From contig NZ_FNYV01000004.1 in NCBI RefSeq assembly GCF_900109115.1, positions 372,001 to 436,000 of the forward strand: DNA of 64,000 nucleotides. Direction: 5' to 3'. Positions 25,694 to 33,805 of this stretch are shown one piece after another. The notes beneath the pieces are model-generated. The model did no database searches and was not told the DNA's origin. It saw only the letters and a list, made by a program, of their open reading frames with translations. Position 1 is the stretch's first letter; each line of letters begins with the position of its first letter. Source of the DNA: Micromonospora phaseoli. GTDB taxonomy: Bacteria > Actinomycetota > Actinomycetes > Mycobacteriales > Micromonosporaceae. The position numbers and the translations under genes were made by a program.

Positions 25694-27025
25694 ATGACCG
25701 ACCAGACCCCTCCCCCCGAGCCCCGCGGCGTGCGCCGTCTCTTCGCGCGTACCTCCTGGCCGGAGGCCCGCTTCCTGGCCGACGTGCTGCGCACCGAGAC
25801 CGTTGGCGGTGTGCTCCTGCTGCTCGGTGCCGTAGCCGCGCTGATCTGGGCGAACTCACCCTGGGGCGACGCCTACACGGAGCTCGGACGGTGGGTGCCC
25901 TGGTCCGGCGGCGAGGCCCTGCACCTCGACCTCGACCTCACCGCCTGGGCCGCCGACGGCCTGCTGGCGATCTTCTTCTTCGTGGTCGGGCTGGAGTTGA
26001 AACGCGAGTTCGTCGCCGGTGAGCTGCGCGACCCGCGCCGGGCGGCGCTGCCGGTGGTGGCGGCGATCGGCGGCATGGTGGTACCGGCGCTGATCTACGT
26101 CGGCGTCAGCGTCGCCGGCGGCGGCGAGGGGGTACGGGGCTGGGCCATCCCGACCGCCACCGACATCGCCTTCGCCCTGGCGGTGCTGGCCGTCATCGGG
26201 GCCTACCTGCCCCAGGGACTGCGTGCCTTCCTGCTCACCCTGGCCGTGGTCGACGACCTGCTCGCGATCACCATCATCGCGATCTTCTACACCGACGACT
26301 TCAGTGTGCTCCCGCTGCTCGGCTCCCTGGTGCCGATCGCCCTGTTCGGTCTGCTGGTGCAGCGCCGCCGCACCTGGTGGTGGGCGCTCATCCCGCTGGC
26401 GCTCGTGGCCTGGACGCTGGTGCACTCCTCCGGTGTCCACGCCACGGTGGCCGGCGTGCTGCTCGGCTTCACCGTGCCGGTGCTCGCCGGCAAGGGCGGC
26501 GACGGTCGTCGCCCGAGGCCCGGCCTCGCCGAGCACCTGGAGCACAAGTGGCGGCCGATCTCGGCCGGATTCGCCGTACCGGTCTTCGCGTTCTTCGCCG
26601 CCGGGGTCTCGCTGCGCGGCGCGGACCTGGGCGCGTTGGTCACCGACCCGATCGTCCTCGGCGTGGTGCTCGGCCTGGTGGTCGGCAAGTGCGTCGGCAT
26701 CGTCGGCTCCACGTTCCTGCTGGCCCGATTCACCCGGGCCAGCCTGGACGACGACATCACCTGGTCGGATCTGCTCGGCGTGTCCTTCCTGGCCGGTATC
26801 GGCTTCACCGTGTCGCTGCTGATCGGCGAGCTGGCCTTCGGCTCCGACGGCGTCGAGGGCGACAACGTGAAGGCCGCGGTGCTGGCCGGCTCGCTGATCT
26901 CCGCTCTGCTGGCCACCGTGGTGCTACGCAAGCGCAACAAGGTGTACCGGGCGATCGCGTTGAAGGAGCAGGTCGACCTCAACCAGGACGGCGTGCCGGA
27001 CGTCTACCAGAAGCCCGGCGGCTGA
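25694..27025 (+). CDS. nhaA: Na+/H+ antiporter NhaA
   Basis: 443 residues from ATG 25694; the frame is open further upstream but those residues are not NhaA-like. About twelve membrane helices. The ion-binding pair of aspartates is in [13 protein letters not shown], and [17 protein letters not shown] is the broken-helix segment of the family. [28 protein letters not shown] matches the cytoplasmic funnel. It exports Na+ in exchange for H+ at alkaline pH. A 50-residue cytoplasmic tail ends in [16 protein letters not shown], an EF-hand-like acidic loop unusual for the family. A strong terminator follows. Confidence 0.95.
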   Translation: MTDQTPPPEPRGVRRLFARTSWPEARFLADVLRTETVGGVLLLLGAVAALIWANSPWGDAYTELGRWVPWSGGEALHLDLDLTAWAADGLLAIFFFVVGLELKREFVAGELRDPRRAALPVVAAIGGMVVPALIYVGVSVAGGGEGVRGWAIPTATDIAFALAVLAVIGAYLPQGLRAFLLTLAVVDDLLAITIIAIFYTDDFSVLPLLGSLVPIALFGLLVQRRRTWWWALIPLALVAWTLVHSSGVHATVAGVLLGFTVPVLAGKGGDGRRPRPGLAEHLEHKWRPISAGFAVPVFAFFAAGVSLRGADLGALVTDPIVLGVVLGLVVGKCVGIVGSTFLLARFTRASLDDDITWSDLLGVSFLAGIGFTVSLLIGELAFGSDGVEGDNVKAAVLAGSLISALLATVVLRKRNKVYRAIALKEQVDLNQDGVPDVYQKPGG

Positions 27026-27036
27026 CCGGCCCGTGC

Positions 27037-27339
27037 TCACGCCCCGGACGCCCGGCCGACCTGCTCGGCCGGGCGTCCGGCATCCGTCGGCCGCAACCGC
27101 CGGAAATCCTGTACCAACGCGGTGCGCAGCAGTAGGCGCAGCGCGATGATCACCACGACTCCAGCCAACTGTGGCAGGGACGGTTCCCCGGTCAGCCGTA
27201 ACAGGCCGGCGGCCACGAGCATGTCGAGCAGCACCTGCAGGGCCGTCGACCGGGAACCGGTGGAGACCAACGCGATCGCCGCGGCGAGCACACCCAGGGC
27301 GGTGACCACGGCGGACAGCGTCCCGGTCAGCCCGGTCAC
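27037..27339 (-). CDS. Small membrane protein of unknown function
   Basis: 100 residues with three predicted membrane helices (about 5-25, 33-47, 53-72) and a cytoplasmic basic tail. It overlaps the stop of the upstream DUF1622 gene by four bases (ATGA), so the two are translated together. The C-terminal codons run through the hairpin terminator of nhaA, which would force readthrough or early termination of this message. I do not recognise the family; the close coupling suggests a second subunit for the DUF1622 protein. Confidence 0.72.
   Translation of the reverse strand: MTGLTGTLSAVVTALGVLAAAIALVSTGSRSTALQVLLDMLVAAGLLRLTGEPSLPQLAGVVVIIALRLLLRTALVQDFRRLRPTDAGRPAEQVGRASGA
27044..27080. terminator. 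Hairpin terminator of nhaA, inside the 3' end of the facing gene
   Basis: Perfect 16-base stem (CCGGACGCCCGGCCGA and complement) with a five-base loop, 19 bases after the nhaA stop; it also encodes the last residues of the small membrane protein on the other strand. Confidence 0.75.
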
Positions 27340-27698
27340 CCCGCCCGCTCCGGCTGGCCGACCTGCCGCTGCTCCTGGGCGATCTCCCGAGCCAGGACGT
27401 AGTTGAGCACGGTCCGGATGGTCGCGATGCCGGCGAGCTGGCCGATCTGCGCGAAGGTCGGCGTCAGCGCGGTACGCAGGATGTCCGCCGCCAGCTGGAA
27501 CTCCAGCCCCAGGACGAGGAAGCGACCCAGGGAGAGCCGGATCCGGGTGAACACCGCGGCATCACGATGGCGCAACCCGTCGATGACGAACCGCAGCGCC
27601 GCCCAGACCACCCCGACGACGATCACCACCACACCGACGAGCTCCACCGCGGTCACCACCAGGTGATGACCGTGACGGAGGCTCCCCTCGACGTCCAC
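27336..27698 (-). CDS. DUF1622 membrane protein
   Basis: 120 residues with two or three membrane helices (about 13-36 and 56-72, with a third weaker one near 85). The signature VWAALRFVIDGL, RIRLSLGRFLVLGLEFQLAADILRTALTP and IRTVLNYVLAREI is that of DUF1622. GTG 27698 is preceded by GCGAAG. The function is unknown; members are frequent beside cation transporters. The short partner gene overlaps its stop. Confidence 0.87.
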   Translation of the reverse strand: MDVEGSLRHGHHLVVTAVELVGVVVIVVGVVWAALRFVIDGLRHRDAAVFTRIRLSLGRFLVLGLEFQLAADILRTALTPTFAQIGQLAGIATIRTVLNYVLAREIAQEQRQVGQPERAG

Positions 27699-27745
27699 CT
27701 TCGCGCCTTACCCGGCCGGTGCCCGGGTAGTCTGCGCGCGACGCC

Positions 27746-28333
27746 TCAGCGCAGCTGAGCGACCGCCTCGACGAGCAACCAGACGCCGCTGATGGCGAAG
27801 AGCGCGGCGGCGCCGTACTTGATGGTCCGTTCCGGCAGTTTCCGGCCGAGCAGCCGGCCCACGACGATGGCCAACGCGTCGGCGGCCACCATGCCGATGG
27901 TCGAGCCGACCCAGGTGCCGAACCAGCCGTACTGGGTGGCCAGCGTGATCGTGGCGAGCATCGTCTTGTCGCCCAGCTCGGCGAGGAAGAACGCGACGCC
28001 GACCGCCAGCACCGCCGACTTGCCGCCCTTGGCGGCCTTGCGCTTCTCCTCCTCGGTGAGGGTGTCCCCCCGCAGGGTCCACAGGCCGAAGCCGATGAAG
28101 GCCAGACCCGCGAACAGCGAGATCCAGCCGGTCGGCAGGGCGGCGCCCAGGCCGACGCCGATCGCCACCGAGGCCAGGTGCACCACGGCGGTGGCGACGG
28201 TGATGCCGATCAGGATCGGCACGGTGCGATATCTGGTGGCGAAGGCCAGGGCCATCAGCTGGGACTTGTCGCCCAGCTCGGCAACGAAGATCACGCCGAA
28301 ACTGACCGCCAGCGCGACGAGGAAGCCCTCCAT
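27746..28333 (-). CDS. GDT1/TMEM165 (UPF0016) family manganese exporter
   Basis: 195 residues with six membrane helices in two inverted halves. Each half has the family motif E-x-G-D-[KR]-[TS]: VAELGDKSQLMALAFATRY and LAELGDKTMLATITLATQY. The family moves Mn2+ or Ca2+ out of the cytoplasm; bacterial members (MneA/MntX type) export manganese. The leader carries a yybP-ykoY manganese riboswitch (28401-28494), so expression should rise with Mn2+. GGAAGGA stands five bases before the ATG. Together with TerC at 11859 the window holds two unrelated exporters under the same riboswitch class. Confidence 0.93.
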   Translation of the reverse strand: MEGFLVALAVSFGVIFVAELGDKSQLMALAFATRYRTVPILIGITVATAVVHLASVAIGVGLGAALPTGWISLFAGLAFIGFGLWTLRGDTLTEEEKRKAAKGGKSAVLAVGVAFFLAELGDKTMLATITLATQYGWFGTWVGSTIGMVAADALAIVVGRLLGRKLPERTIKYGAAALFAISGVWLLVEAVAQLR

Positions 28334-28373
28334 GGTGTCCTTCCGGATCAGGCCGGGAGGAGGAACGGGGAGG

Positions 28374-28406
28374 CCCTCGACCCGGCTGTCAAGCCTGGGT
28401 CGAAGG
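28374..28406 (-). terminator. Hairpin competing with riboswitch helix P1
   Basis: On the transcript CCTTCGACCC pairs with GGGTCGAGGG (ten pairs, one G-U) and the stem extends inward by AGCC / GGCT. Its first arm uses the CCTTCG that closes P1 of the manganese aptamer. It stands 40 bases before the start codon and leaves the ribosome site free, so it is probably a transcription terminator that Mn2+ binding prevents. Confidence 0.65.
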
Positions 28407-28494
28407 TCTCGCCCGCCTCGTGGAACGAGGCCACGTGGCCGGATGCGGAACGCACCAGTATGTCGACCACGACGTTGCGGGCTACTCCCCTTCG
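28401..28494 (-). ncRNA. yybP-ykoY manganese riboswitch upstream of the GDT1-type gene
   Basis: The minus-strand leader has CGAAGGGGAGTAG at the 5' side (28482-28494) and GAGACCTTCG at the 3' side (28401-28410), joined by the six-base P1 helix CGAAGG / CCTTCG; GGTCGACATACTGG lies between them. All conserved positions of the class are met, better than in the terC copy. Confidence 0.9.
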
Positions 28495-28565
28495 CTGCCG
28501 CCAGCCTACCCGCCCCAGCCCGCTGCGGCGCGGCGGGGGGAGACCCACTCGCGCCGCCGGACGGC

Positions 28566-29531
28566 TCAGTCGGCCTGCGCCAGGGTCACCCCGAACAGGC
28601 CGTCCGGGTCGGTCCAGAACCGCTCGGCGCGGAAGCCCGCCGTGGCCAGTTCGGCGGCGATCCCCTCCGGGCGGAACTTCGCCGACACCTCGGTACGCAA
28701 CTCCTCCCCCTCGGCGAAGCCGACGTCCAGGTCGAGCACCCGGACCCGGACCGGCCGCTCGGCCCGCAGCCGCATCTCGATCCACTCCTGCTCCGGATCC
28801 CAGCGGGCGACGTGGCTGAACGCCTCCGGGTCCAAGTCGGTGCCGAGTTCCCGGTTGAGCACCCGCAACACGTTGCGGTTGAACTCGGCGGTCACTCCCG
28901 CCGCGTCGTCGTACGCGGGCACGATCACCGCCGGGTCCTTCACCAGGTCGGTGCCGACCAGCAGCCAGTCACCCGCTTCCAACGCGGCCCGCATCCCGGC
29001 GAGGAACCCGGCCCGTTCGCCGGGCAGCAGGTTGCCGATGGTGCCGCCGAGGAAGATCACCAGCCGCCGCCCGCCGGTCGGCAGGCGGTCCAGGTGACGG
29101 GTGAAGTCCCCGACGATGCCACGTACCCGCAGCCGGGGGTAGTCGGCGGCGAGGGCGGCGGTGGAGCCCTCCAGGGCGCTGACCGACACGTCCAGCGGCA
29201 CGAACGTACCCAGGTCGCCATGCTGGGTGAAGGCGTCCAGCAGCAGGCGGGTCTTCTCCGACGACCCGGAACCAAGCTCGATGAGGGTCTTGGCCCCGGT
29301 CAACTCGACGATCTCGGCCGCCCGTTGCGCCAGCACGGCGCGCTCGGCCCGGGTGGGGTAGTACTCGGGCAGCCGGGTGATCTCGTCGAACAGCTCGCTG
29401 CCCCGGGTGTCGTAGAACCACTTCGGCGGCAGCCACTTCTCCCGCGCGGTCAGCCCGACCCGCACGTCCCGTCGCAGGCTGCGAGCGATGTCCTGGTCGT
29501 CGAGGTGGATCTCGAGCGGCTCGGCGCCCAT
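28566..29531 (-). CDS. egtD: L-histidine N-alpha-methyltransferase EgtD
   Basis: 321 residues from ATG 29531, preceded by GGAAGGGG. EgtD trimethylates histidine to hercynine with S-adenosylmethionine, the first step of ergothioneine synthesis. The SAM site is LIELGSGSSEKTRLLL; FLGGTIGNLLPGER and the N-terminal KWFYDTRGSELFDEIT are family signatures, and the substrate tyrosine segment (PEYYPTRAE) is present. Last gene of egtABCD, 44 bases after egtC. A PLP-dependent EgtE, the usual fifth gene, does not follow; the next gene downstream is the GDT1 exporter. Confidence 0.96.
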   Translation of the reverse strand: MGAEPLEIHLDDQDIARSLRRDVRVGLTAREKWLPPKWFYDTRGSELFDEITRLPEYYPTRAERAVLAQRAAEIVELTGAKTLIELGSGSSEKTRLLLDAFTQHGDLGTFVPLDVSVSALEGSTAALAADYPRLRVRGIVGDFTRHLDRLPTGGRRLVIFLGGTIGNLLPGERAGFLAGMRAALEAGDWLLVGTDLVKDPAVIVPAYDDAAGVTAEFNRNVLRVLNRELGTDLDPEAFSHVARWDPEQEWIEMRLRAERPVRVRVLDLDVGFAEGEELRTEVSAKFRPEGIAAELATAGFRAERFWTDPDGLFGVTLAQAD

Positions 29532-29575
29532 CTGGTTCCCCTTCCGTCGTGCCCGTCGGATGCGGTCGGGCCGGT

Positions 29576-30319
29576 TCACCACGTCAGCGCACGCTGACGT
29601 ACCTCGGTCACGGTGGCTTCCACGAGCTGCCCCTCGGGCACCTCCCGCCAGCCCGGCTCGTCGTCGTGCGGTTCGGAGGCCACCAGCACCGAGGCCGGCG
29701 TGGCGCGCACCGACAGGGCGTGCCCGACCGCGCTGGCGACCACCGTCTGCCCGTCGGTGAGCAGCAGGTTGAGTCGCGAGCCGGGAGCCGCCGCCACCAC
29801 CGCGCTGACCGTCGCGGTGATCGCCTCAGCCGGCGCGGCCCCCGCCCGCAGCCGATCACGGACCAGCGCCCACAGCAGCGCCGAGTCGGTGGCCGCGTCG
29901 AGGGTGAGCAGATCCCGCACGGGCAGCGCGGCGGCGAGCGGAACCATCGAGTCCGGCCAACCTCGCACCACGCCGTTGTGGCTGAACAACCAGCGCCCCT
30001 CGGCGAACGGCGCGGCGGCGGCCTCGACGACCGCCATGCCGACCGTGGCCGAGCGGACCGCGGCCAGCACCGCACCGGCCGAGGTGGCCGCCGCGAGTTC
30101 GGCGATGGTGGGGTCGCTCCAGATCGGTTGGGCACGTCGATACCGCACCGGGGTGTCACCGCCCGGGTACCAGCCCACGCCGAAGCCGTCGGCGTTGATC
30201 GTGCCACCGCCGCGCATGTCGCGCGGTGCCCAGGACTGCCGCAGCAGCGAGTGCGGCGGGTCGAACAGTAGCTCCCGCAGGGTCACCGGTGGTCCGAGGT
30301 ACGCCAGGTGCCGGCACAT
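29576..30319 (-). CDS. egtC: Ergothioneine biosynthesis amidohydrolase EgtC
   Basis: 247 residues starting M-C-R-H-L-A-Y-L-G, so removal of Met exposes the catalytic Cys2 of a class II Ntn amidotransferase. NADGFGVGWYP, WLFSHNGVVRGW and DSALLWALVRDRL complete the fold. EgtC removes the glutamate from gamma-glutamyl-hercynyl-cysteine sulfoxide. It starts 22 bases after the egtB stop. The presence of EgtA and EgtC shows the mycobacterial gamma-glutamylcysteine route rather than the fungal cysteine route. Confidence 0.95.
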   Translation of the reverse strand: MCRHLAYLGPPVTLRELLFDPPHSLLRQSWAPRDMRGGGTINADGFGVGWYPGGDTPVRYRRAQPIWSDPTIAELAAATSAGAVLAAVRSATVGMAVVEAAAAPFAEGRWLFSHNGVVRGWPDSMVPLAAALPVRDLLTLDAATDSALLWALVRDRLRAGAAPAEAITATVSAVVAAAPGSRLNLLLTDGQTVVASAVGHALSVRATPASVLVASEPHDDEPGWREVPEGQLVEATVTEVRQRALTW

Positions 30320-30341
30320 CAGGCGACCCGGTCCACGACCG

Positions 30342-31694
30342 TCACCGCTGAGCCTCCCCCGGGGCGGCGTCCCGGGCGCACCGGAAGCCGCTGAAGATCT
30401 GCCGGCGGATGGGGTAGTCCCAGTTGCGGAACGTGCCCCGGCAGGCGGCCCGGTCGGTGCCGAACGAACCGCCGCGCAGGACCTGGTAGTCGTCGCCGAA
30501 GAAGACCTCGGAGTACTCCCGGTAGGGGAAGGCCGCGAAGCCCGGGTACCCCCGTAGCGGCGTCGACGTCCACTCCCACACGTCACCGATGAGCTGGTGC
30601 ACCCCCAACGGGGAGGCGCCGGCGGGATAGGCGCCGACCGGCGCCGGCCACAGGTGCCGCTGGCCCAGGTTGGCGTGCGCCGAGGTCGGCTCGTCGTCCC
30701 CCCACGGATAGCGGCGGGAACGGCCGGTCGTCGGGTCCCAGCGGGCCGCCTTCTCCCACTCCGCCTCGGTCGGCAGCCGCCTGCCCGCCCAGGCGGCGTA
30801 CGCCTGTGCCTCGTGGTAGCAGACGTGCACCACCGGCTCGTCGTCGCGGACCCGGTCCCACCGCCCGAAGCGTTGGTACGCCCACCCGTCGCCGTCGCGT
30901 CGCCAGTGCATCGGCGCGCTCAGCCCGGCCTGGCGACGGTGCCGCCAGCCCGCCTCGGTCCACCAGCGGGGATCGTCGTACCCGCCGTCGGCGATGAACG
31001 CGCGGTACGCCCCGTTGGTCACCGGTGCGGCGTCGATGACGTACGCGGGCAGATCGACCTGGTGGGCCGGGCGCTCGTTGTCCAACGCCCACGGGTCGGT
31101 GTCGGTGCCCATCACGAACCGACCACCGGGCACCAGCACCTCACCAGGCACCAGCGCCTCACCGGGCACCGGCCGGGTCGGCTCGGGCGGCGGCGGCGCA
31201 TGCAGCACCGCGGGGCCGGCGCGCAGTTGATGGGTGGCCAGCATGGTCTCGTCGTGCTGCTGCTCGTGCTGCACGATCATGCCGAAGGCGAAGCCGTCGG
31301 CGACCAACCGGCGGCTGTCGAAGGCCACCCGGTCCAACAGGTCGTACACCTTCTCGCGGACCGTGGCCACGTACGCCCGCGCCTGCTCAGGTGGCAGCAA
31401 CGGCAGTGCGGGACGGTCCCGGCGCGGCTGTTTGAACGCGTCGTACAGGTCGTCGATGTCGCAGCGGACCGGCTCCCGCCCACCGACGTCGCGAACCAGC
31501 CAGAGCTCCTCCTGGTTGCCCACGTGAGCCAGGTCCCAGACCAGTGGCGACATCAACGGCGAGTGCTGGCGCATCAGGTCGTCGTCGTCCACCGCCTCGG
31601 TCAACAGGGCGGTGCGCGCCCTGGTCCGCTCCAGCTCGGCCGCGATCCGGCCACGTAGGTCCTCGGAACTCCGGTCGGTGATGGTGTCGGTCAC
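30342..31694 (-). CDS. egtB: Iron-dependent sulfoxide synthase EgtB
   Basis: 450 residues from GTG 31694, which follows GAGAGGAG. The N-terminal DinB-like part holds the three iron histidines in WDLAHVGNQEELW and HEQQHDETM; the C-terminal formylglycine-enzyme-like domain has VPGGRFVMGTD, PAYVIDAAPVTNGAYRAFI, LPTEAEWEKAARW and GGSFGTDRAACRGTFRNW. EgtB joins gamma-glutamylcysteine to hercynine with O2. Its start overlaps the egtA stop (GTGA). The linker between the two domains contains a threefold 18-base repeat (31125-31178). Confidence 0.96.
   Translation of the reverse strand: MTDTITDRSSEDLRGRIAAELERTRARTALLTEAVDDDDLMRQHSPLMSPLVWDLAHVGNQEELWLVRDVGGREPVRCDIDDLYDAFKQPRRDRPALPLLPPEQARAYVATVREKVYDLLDRVAFDSRRLVADGFAFGMIVQHEQQHDETMLATHQLRAGPAVLHAPPPPEPTRPVPGEALVPGEVLVPGGRFVMGTDTDPWALDNERPAHQVDLPAYVIDAAPVTNGAYRAFIADGGYDDPRWWTEAGWRHRRQAGLSAPMHWRRDGDGWAYQRFGRWDRVRDDEPVVHVCYHEAQAYAAWAGRRLPTEAEWEKAARWDPTTGRSRRYPWGDDEPTSAHANLGQRHLWPAPVGAYPAGASPLGVHQLIGDVWEWTSTPLRGYPGFAAFPYREYSEVFFGDDYQVLRGGSFGTDRAACRGTFRNWDYPIRRQIFSGFRCARDAAPGEAQR
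31125..31178 (-). repeat. Threefold 18-base repeat in the egtB linker
   Basis: Three adjoining imperfect units beginning ACCGGGCACC or ACCAGGCACC encode PVPGEALVPGEVLVPGG between the iron-binding and the FGE-like domain; probably a flexible linker that varies in length. Confidence 0.65.
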
Positions 31695-32926
31695 CGGTGA
31701 CTCCTCTCCGCGGCGTCGCGCCGCCGTCGTACCCCCTGGTCGATCTCGTCGTGCAGGGCCGGTGGCAGGTCCAGCCGGGGCAGCGCCGCCCGGGCCAGGT
31801 CGAACAGGTCGACGGCCGCCCTGGCCAGAGTGGGATCGCGCAGGCCGTGTCGAGCGGCGGCGTGCCAGCGGTCGGCCGCCGACCCGGCCGCCGTCGACGC
31901 GGCGGCAACGGTGTCGGGACCGCTGAGCAACGCGCCGAGCACCGCCAGCGGCAGGATCCAGTCCCGCCCGGGCTGCGCGTCGAGGTAACGCAGTTCGAGG
32001 TACCCACGTGGGCGTACCGGCGGGAAGAGCGTGCTGACGTGGTATTCGAGGTCGTCGACGTCGGGCGGTCGGGGCAACGCGCCGTCGACCCAGTCGGCGA
32101 ACGTCACGTCCAGCGGCGGCGTCCAGTCCCCGTCGTCGCGGCGGACACAGAGCAGCGGGGCGGCCAGCACGTACGCGGTCCAGGCGGCGACCGGGTCCGC
32201 GCCGGCCCGGCCCGGCCGCCAGACCGGGGCGGTGCGGGCCGGATCGATGCGTGACCAGGCCCCCATCCGGGCCGATGCCCAGCCGGTGTTCCGGCCCGCG
32301 TGCCGACCGGCGGTGGCGAAGGCCGCCAGCAGTGGCGGACCGACGGCGTGCACCAGTTCCCACCGGGCCGCGAACTGCTCGGGCTGCCCGGCGTCGAGGC
32401 AGATCTGCAGGCCGGCGGTGCTGTACATCATCGTCCGCCCGTCCGGTCCCTGCCGGTCGAAGACGCGGCGCATGGTCCGGTATCGCGGCGTGTCCACCAC
32501 TGGCTGCGGGTGTCGGTACGGATCGATGCCCGTGCGGCCGAGGGTCAGACCGGCGGCGTCCAGCAGACGGGTGACCTGGTCGATATCGGCCTGGGTGGCT
32601 TCGATCAGAGCGGCGACGGAGGCTCGCGGCGGGCTGGAGATCTCCAGTTGCCCGCCGGGCTCGACGGTCGTCGTGCTGCCCCGGAGCAGTCGCAGGGCGG
32701 GGCTGGTCGGGTCCAGCGTGGTGGGGCTGTACGGCCCCAACGCCGCGCGTATTCGCTCGGCGTCGATGGGATCGCCCGGGTCGACGGTCTCGTGGACCGT
32801 CCATTCGAGCTCGACCCCGGTGTACGTGGGTGGACCGGTCTTGAAGCAGATGCGGGCCAGGTGTCGAGCGGCGGCGGCGCGATCCCGCAACACCGGGACT
32901 CGGTCCACCTCCGGCGACGTCACCAT
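31691..32926 (-). CDS. egtA: Glutamate-cysteine ligase EgtA
   Basis: 411 residues from ATG 32926, which follows GAAGGGAG. Belongs to the GCS2 type of glutamate-cysteine ligase: TGVELEWTVHE holds the metal-binding glutamates, GQLEISSPP the second acidic site, YSTAGLQICLDAG and RGYLELRYLDAQPGRDW the substrate region. It supplies gamma-glutamylcysteine to EgtB. It is the first gene of egtABCD; the operon promoter should lie in the 120 bases before it, where I see no clear motif. Confidence 0.94.
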   Translation of the reverse strand: MVTSPEVDRVPVLRDRAAAARHLARICFKTGPPTYTGVELEWTVHETVDPGDPIDAERIRAALGPYSPTTLDPTSPALRLLRGSTTTVEPGGQLEISSPPRASVAALIEATQADIDQVTRLLDAAGLTLGRTGIDPYRHPQPVVDTPRYRTMRRVFDRQGPDGRTMMYSTAGLQICLDAGQPEQFAARWELVHAVGPPLLAAFATAGRHAGRNTGWASARMGAWSRIDPARTAPVWRPGRAGADPVAAWTAYVLAAPLLCVRRDDGDWTPPLDVTFADWVDGALPRPPDVDDLEYHVSTLFPPVRPRGYLELRYLDAQPGRDWILPLAVLGALLSGPDTVAAASTAAGSAADRWHAAARHGLRDPTLARAAVDLFDLARAALPRLDLPPALHDEIDQGVRRRRDAAERSHR

Positions 32927-33048
32927 GCAACGGCTCCCTTCGCGAAGCGGAACGTCGACCACCGTAACCCGACCCGGTGACATTCGCGCCGGGCCGACAG
33001 CTCCGCCCTCACCGTTGTATCAGGGGCCAGGCAACCGTCGAACGGAAT

Positions 33049-33804
33049 TCACGATCCGGCCAGCAGATCCCGGCAGTACGCCTCGACGTGCTCCGTACCG
33101 CCGGCCTCGGCCACCAACTCGGCGAAGGCAGAGGTCCGCAGGGCCCGCTCCCGTTGCCGCTCCGACTTGGCCAGGTAGGCCCGGCAGAGACCGGTCCGGT
33201 CGGTCGTGCTGGCCGAGTTGCCGGGGCCGACGTAGCCGGACGCCTCGGTATCCGGCAGCGGCGACCCGCTGGGCGAGGGCGTGGCGGGTGCCGGCGTGCC
33301 GGAGGTCGAACCGCCGGACGGGTCGGTGCTCGGGCGGTCGGTCGGCTCGCCTGCGGGGTCACCGGTGCGCCCGTCGTCACCCGGGGTGGACGTCGGCGCG
33401 GACGGGTCGGTGCTCGGCGCGGACGGGCTGGTGGCCGCAGGCCGCGGCGCTGGCGGCTGCTCGGGACGGTCCAGGCCGGACGCGGCCAGGGCGGCGCCCG
33501 CGGTAGCGGTGGCCGCCAGCGCGGCGATCCAGGCCACCGCACCGGCCGTGATCCGACGACGCGGCGACCGGGCCCCCGGAGAGGCGACCGGGCTGCCCTG
33601 ACGGGCCGCGCGGAACGCCGCGAGCGCCGCCTCCTCGCCGGCGAGTTCCCGCTCGCGGGGTGGGGCGGCAGCCGCCCGCAACAGGCCGGCGAGCGGGTTC
33701 GGCGGACCGGGTGGCGACTGGCGCGACCCGGGCTGGGCACCGTCCAACAGCCGGTCGTGATCGATCCGGACCGACCGGCGCAGCATCAGACGCAGTCCCC
33801 GCAT
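33049..33804 (-). CDS. Single-pass membrane protein downstream of the ECF sigma factor
   Basis: 251 residues from ATG 33804, one base after the sigma-factor stop. A cytoplasmic part of about 90 residues (MRGLRLMLRRSVRIDHDRLLDG, AGEEAALAAFRAAR), a membrane helix (about 93-115), a Pro/Ser/Thr/Gly-rich external linker of about 90 residues and a conserved C-terminal helical piece with two cysteines (TGLCRAYLAKSERQRERAL, HVEAYCRDLL) that could form a disulfide. Position and topology fit an anti-sigma factor, but the zinc-binding HxxxCxxC motif of ZAS proteins is absent. The call as sigma regulator is inference from the translational coupling. Confidence 0.75.
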   Translation of the reverse strand: MRGLRLMLRRSVRIDHDRLLDGAQPGSRQSPPGPPNPLAGLLRAAAAPPRERELAGEEAALAAFRAARQGSPVASPGARSPRRRITAGAVAWIAALAATATAGAALAASGLDRPEQPPAPRPAATSPSAPSTDPSAPTSTPGDDGRTGDPAGEPTDRPSTDPSGGSTSGTPAPATPSPSGSPLPDTEASGYVGPGNSASTTDRTGLCRAYLAKSERQRERALRTSAFAELVAEAGGTEHVEAYCRDLLAGS

Positions 33805-33805
33805 G

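Noticed and set aside
30342-32930. Minus-strand frame of 862 codons as one EgtB protein
   Set aside because: EgtB homology begins at GTG 31694 with its own ribosome site; the upstream part is a shadow of egtA in another frame.
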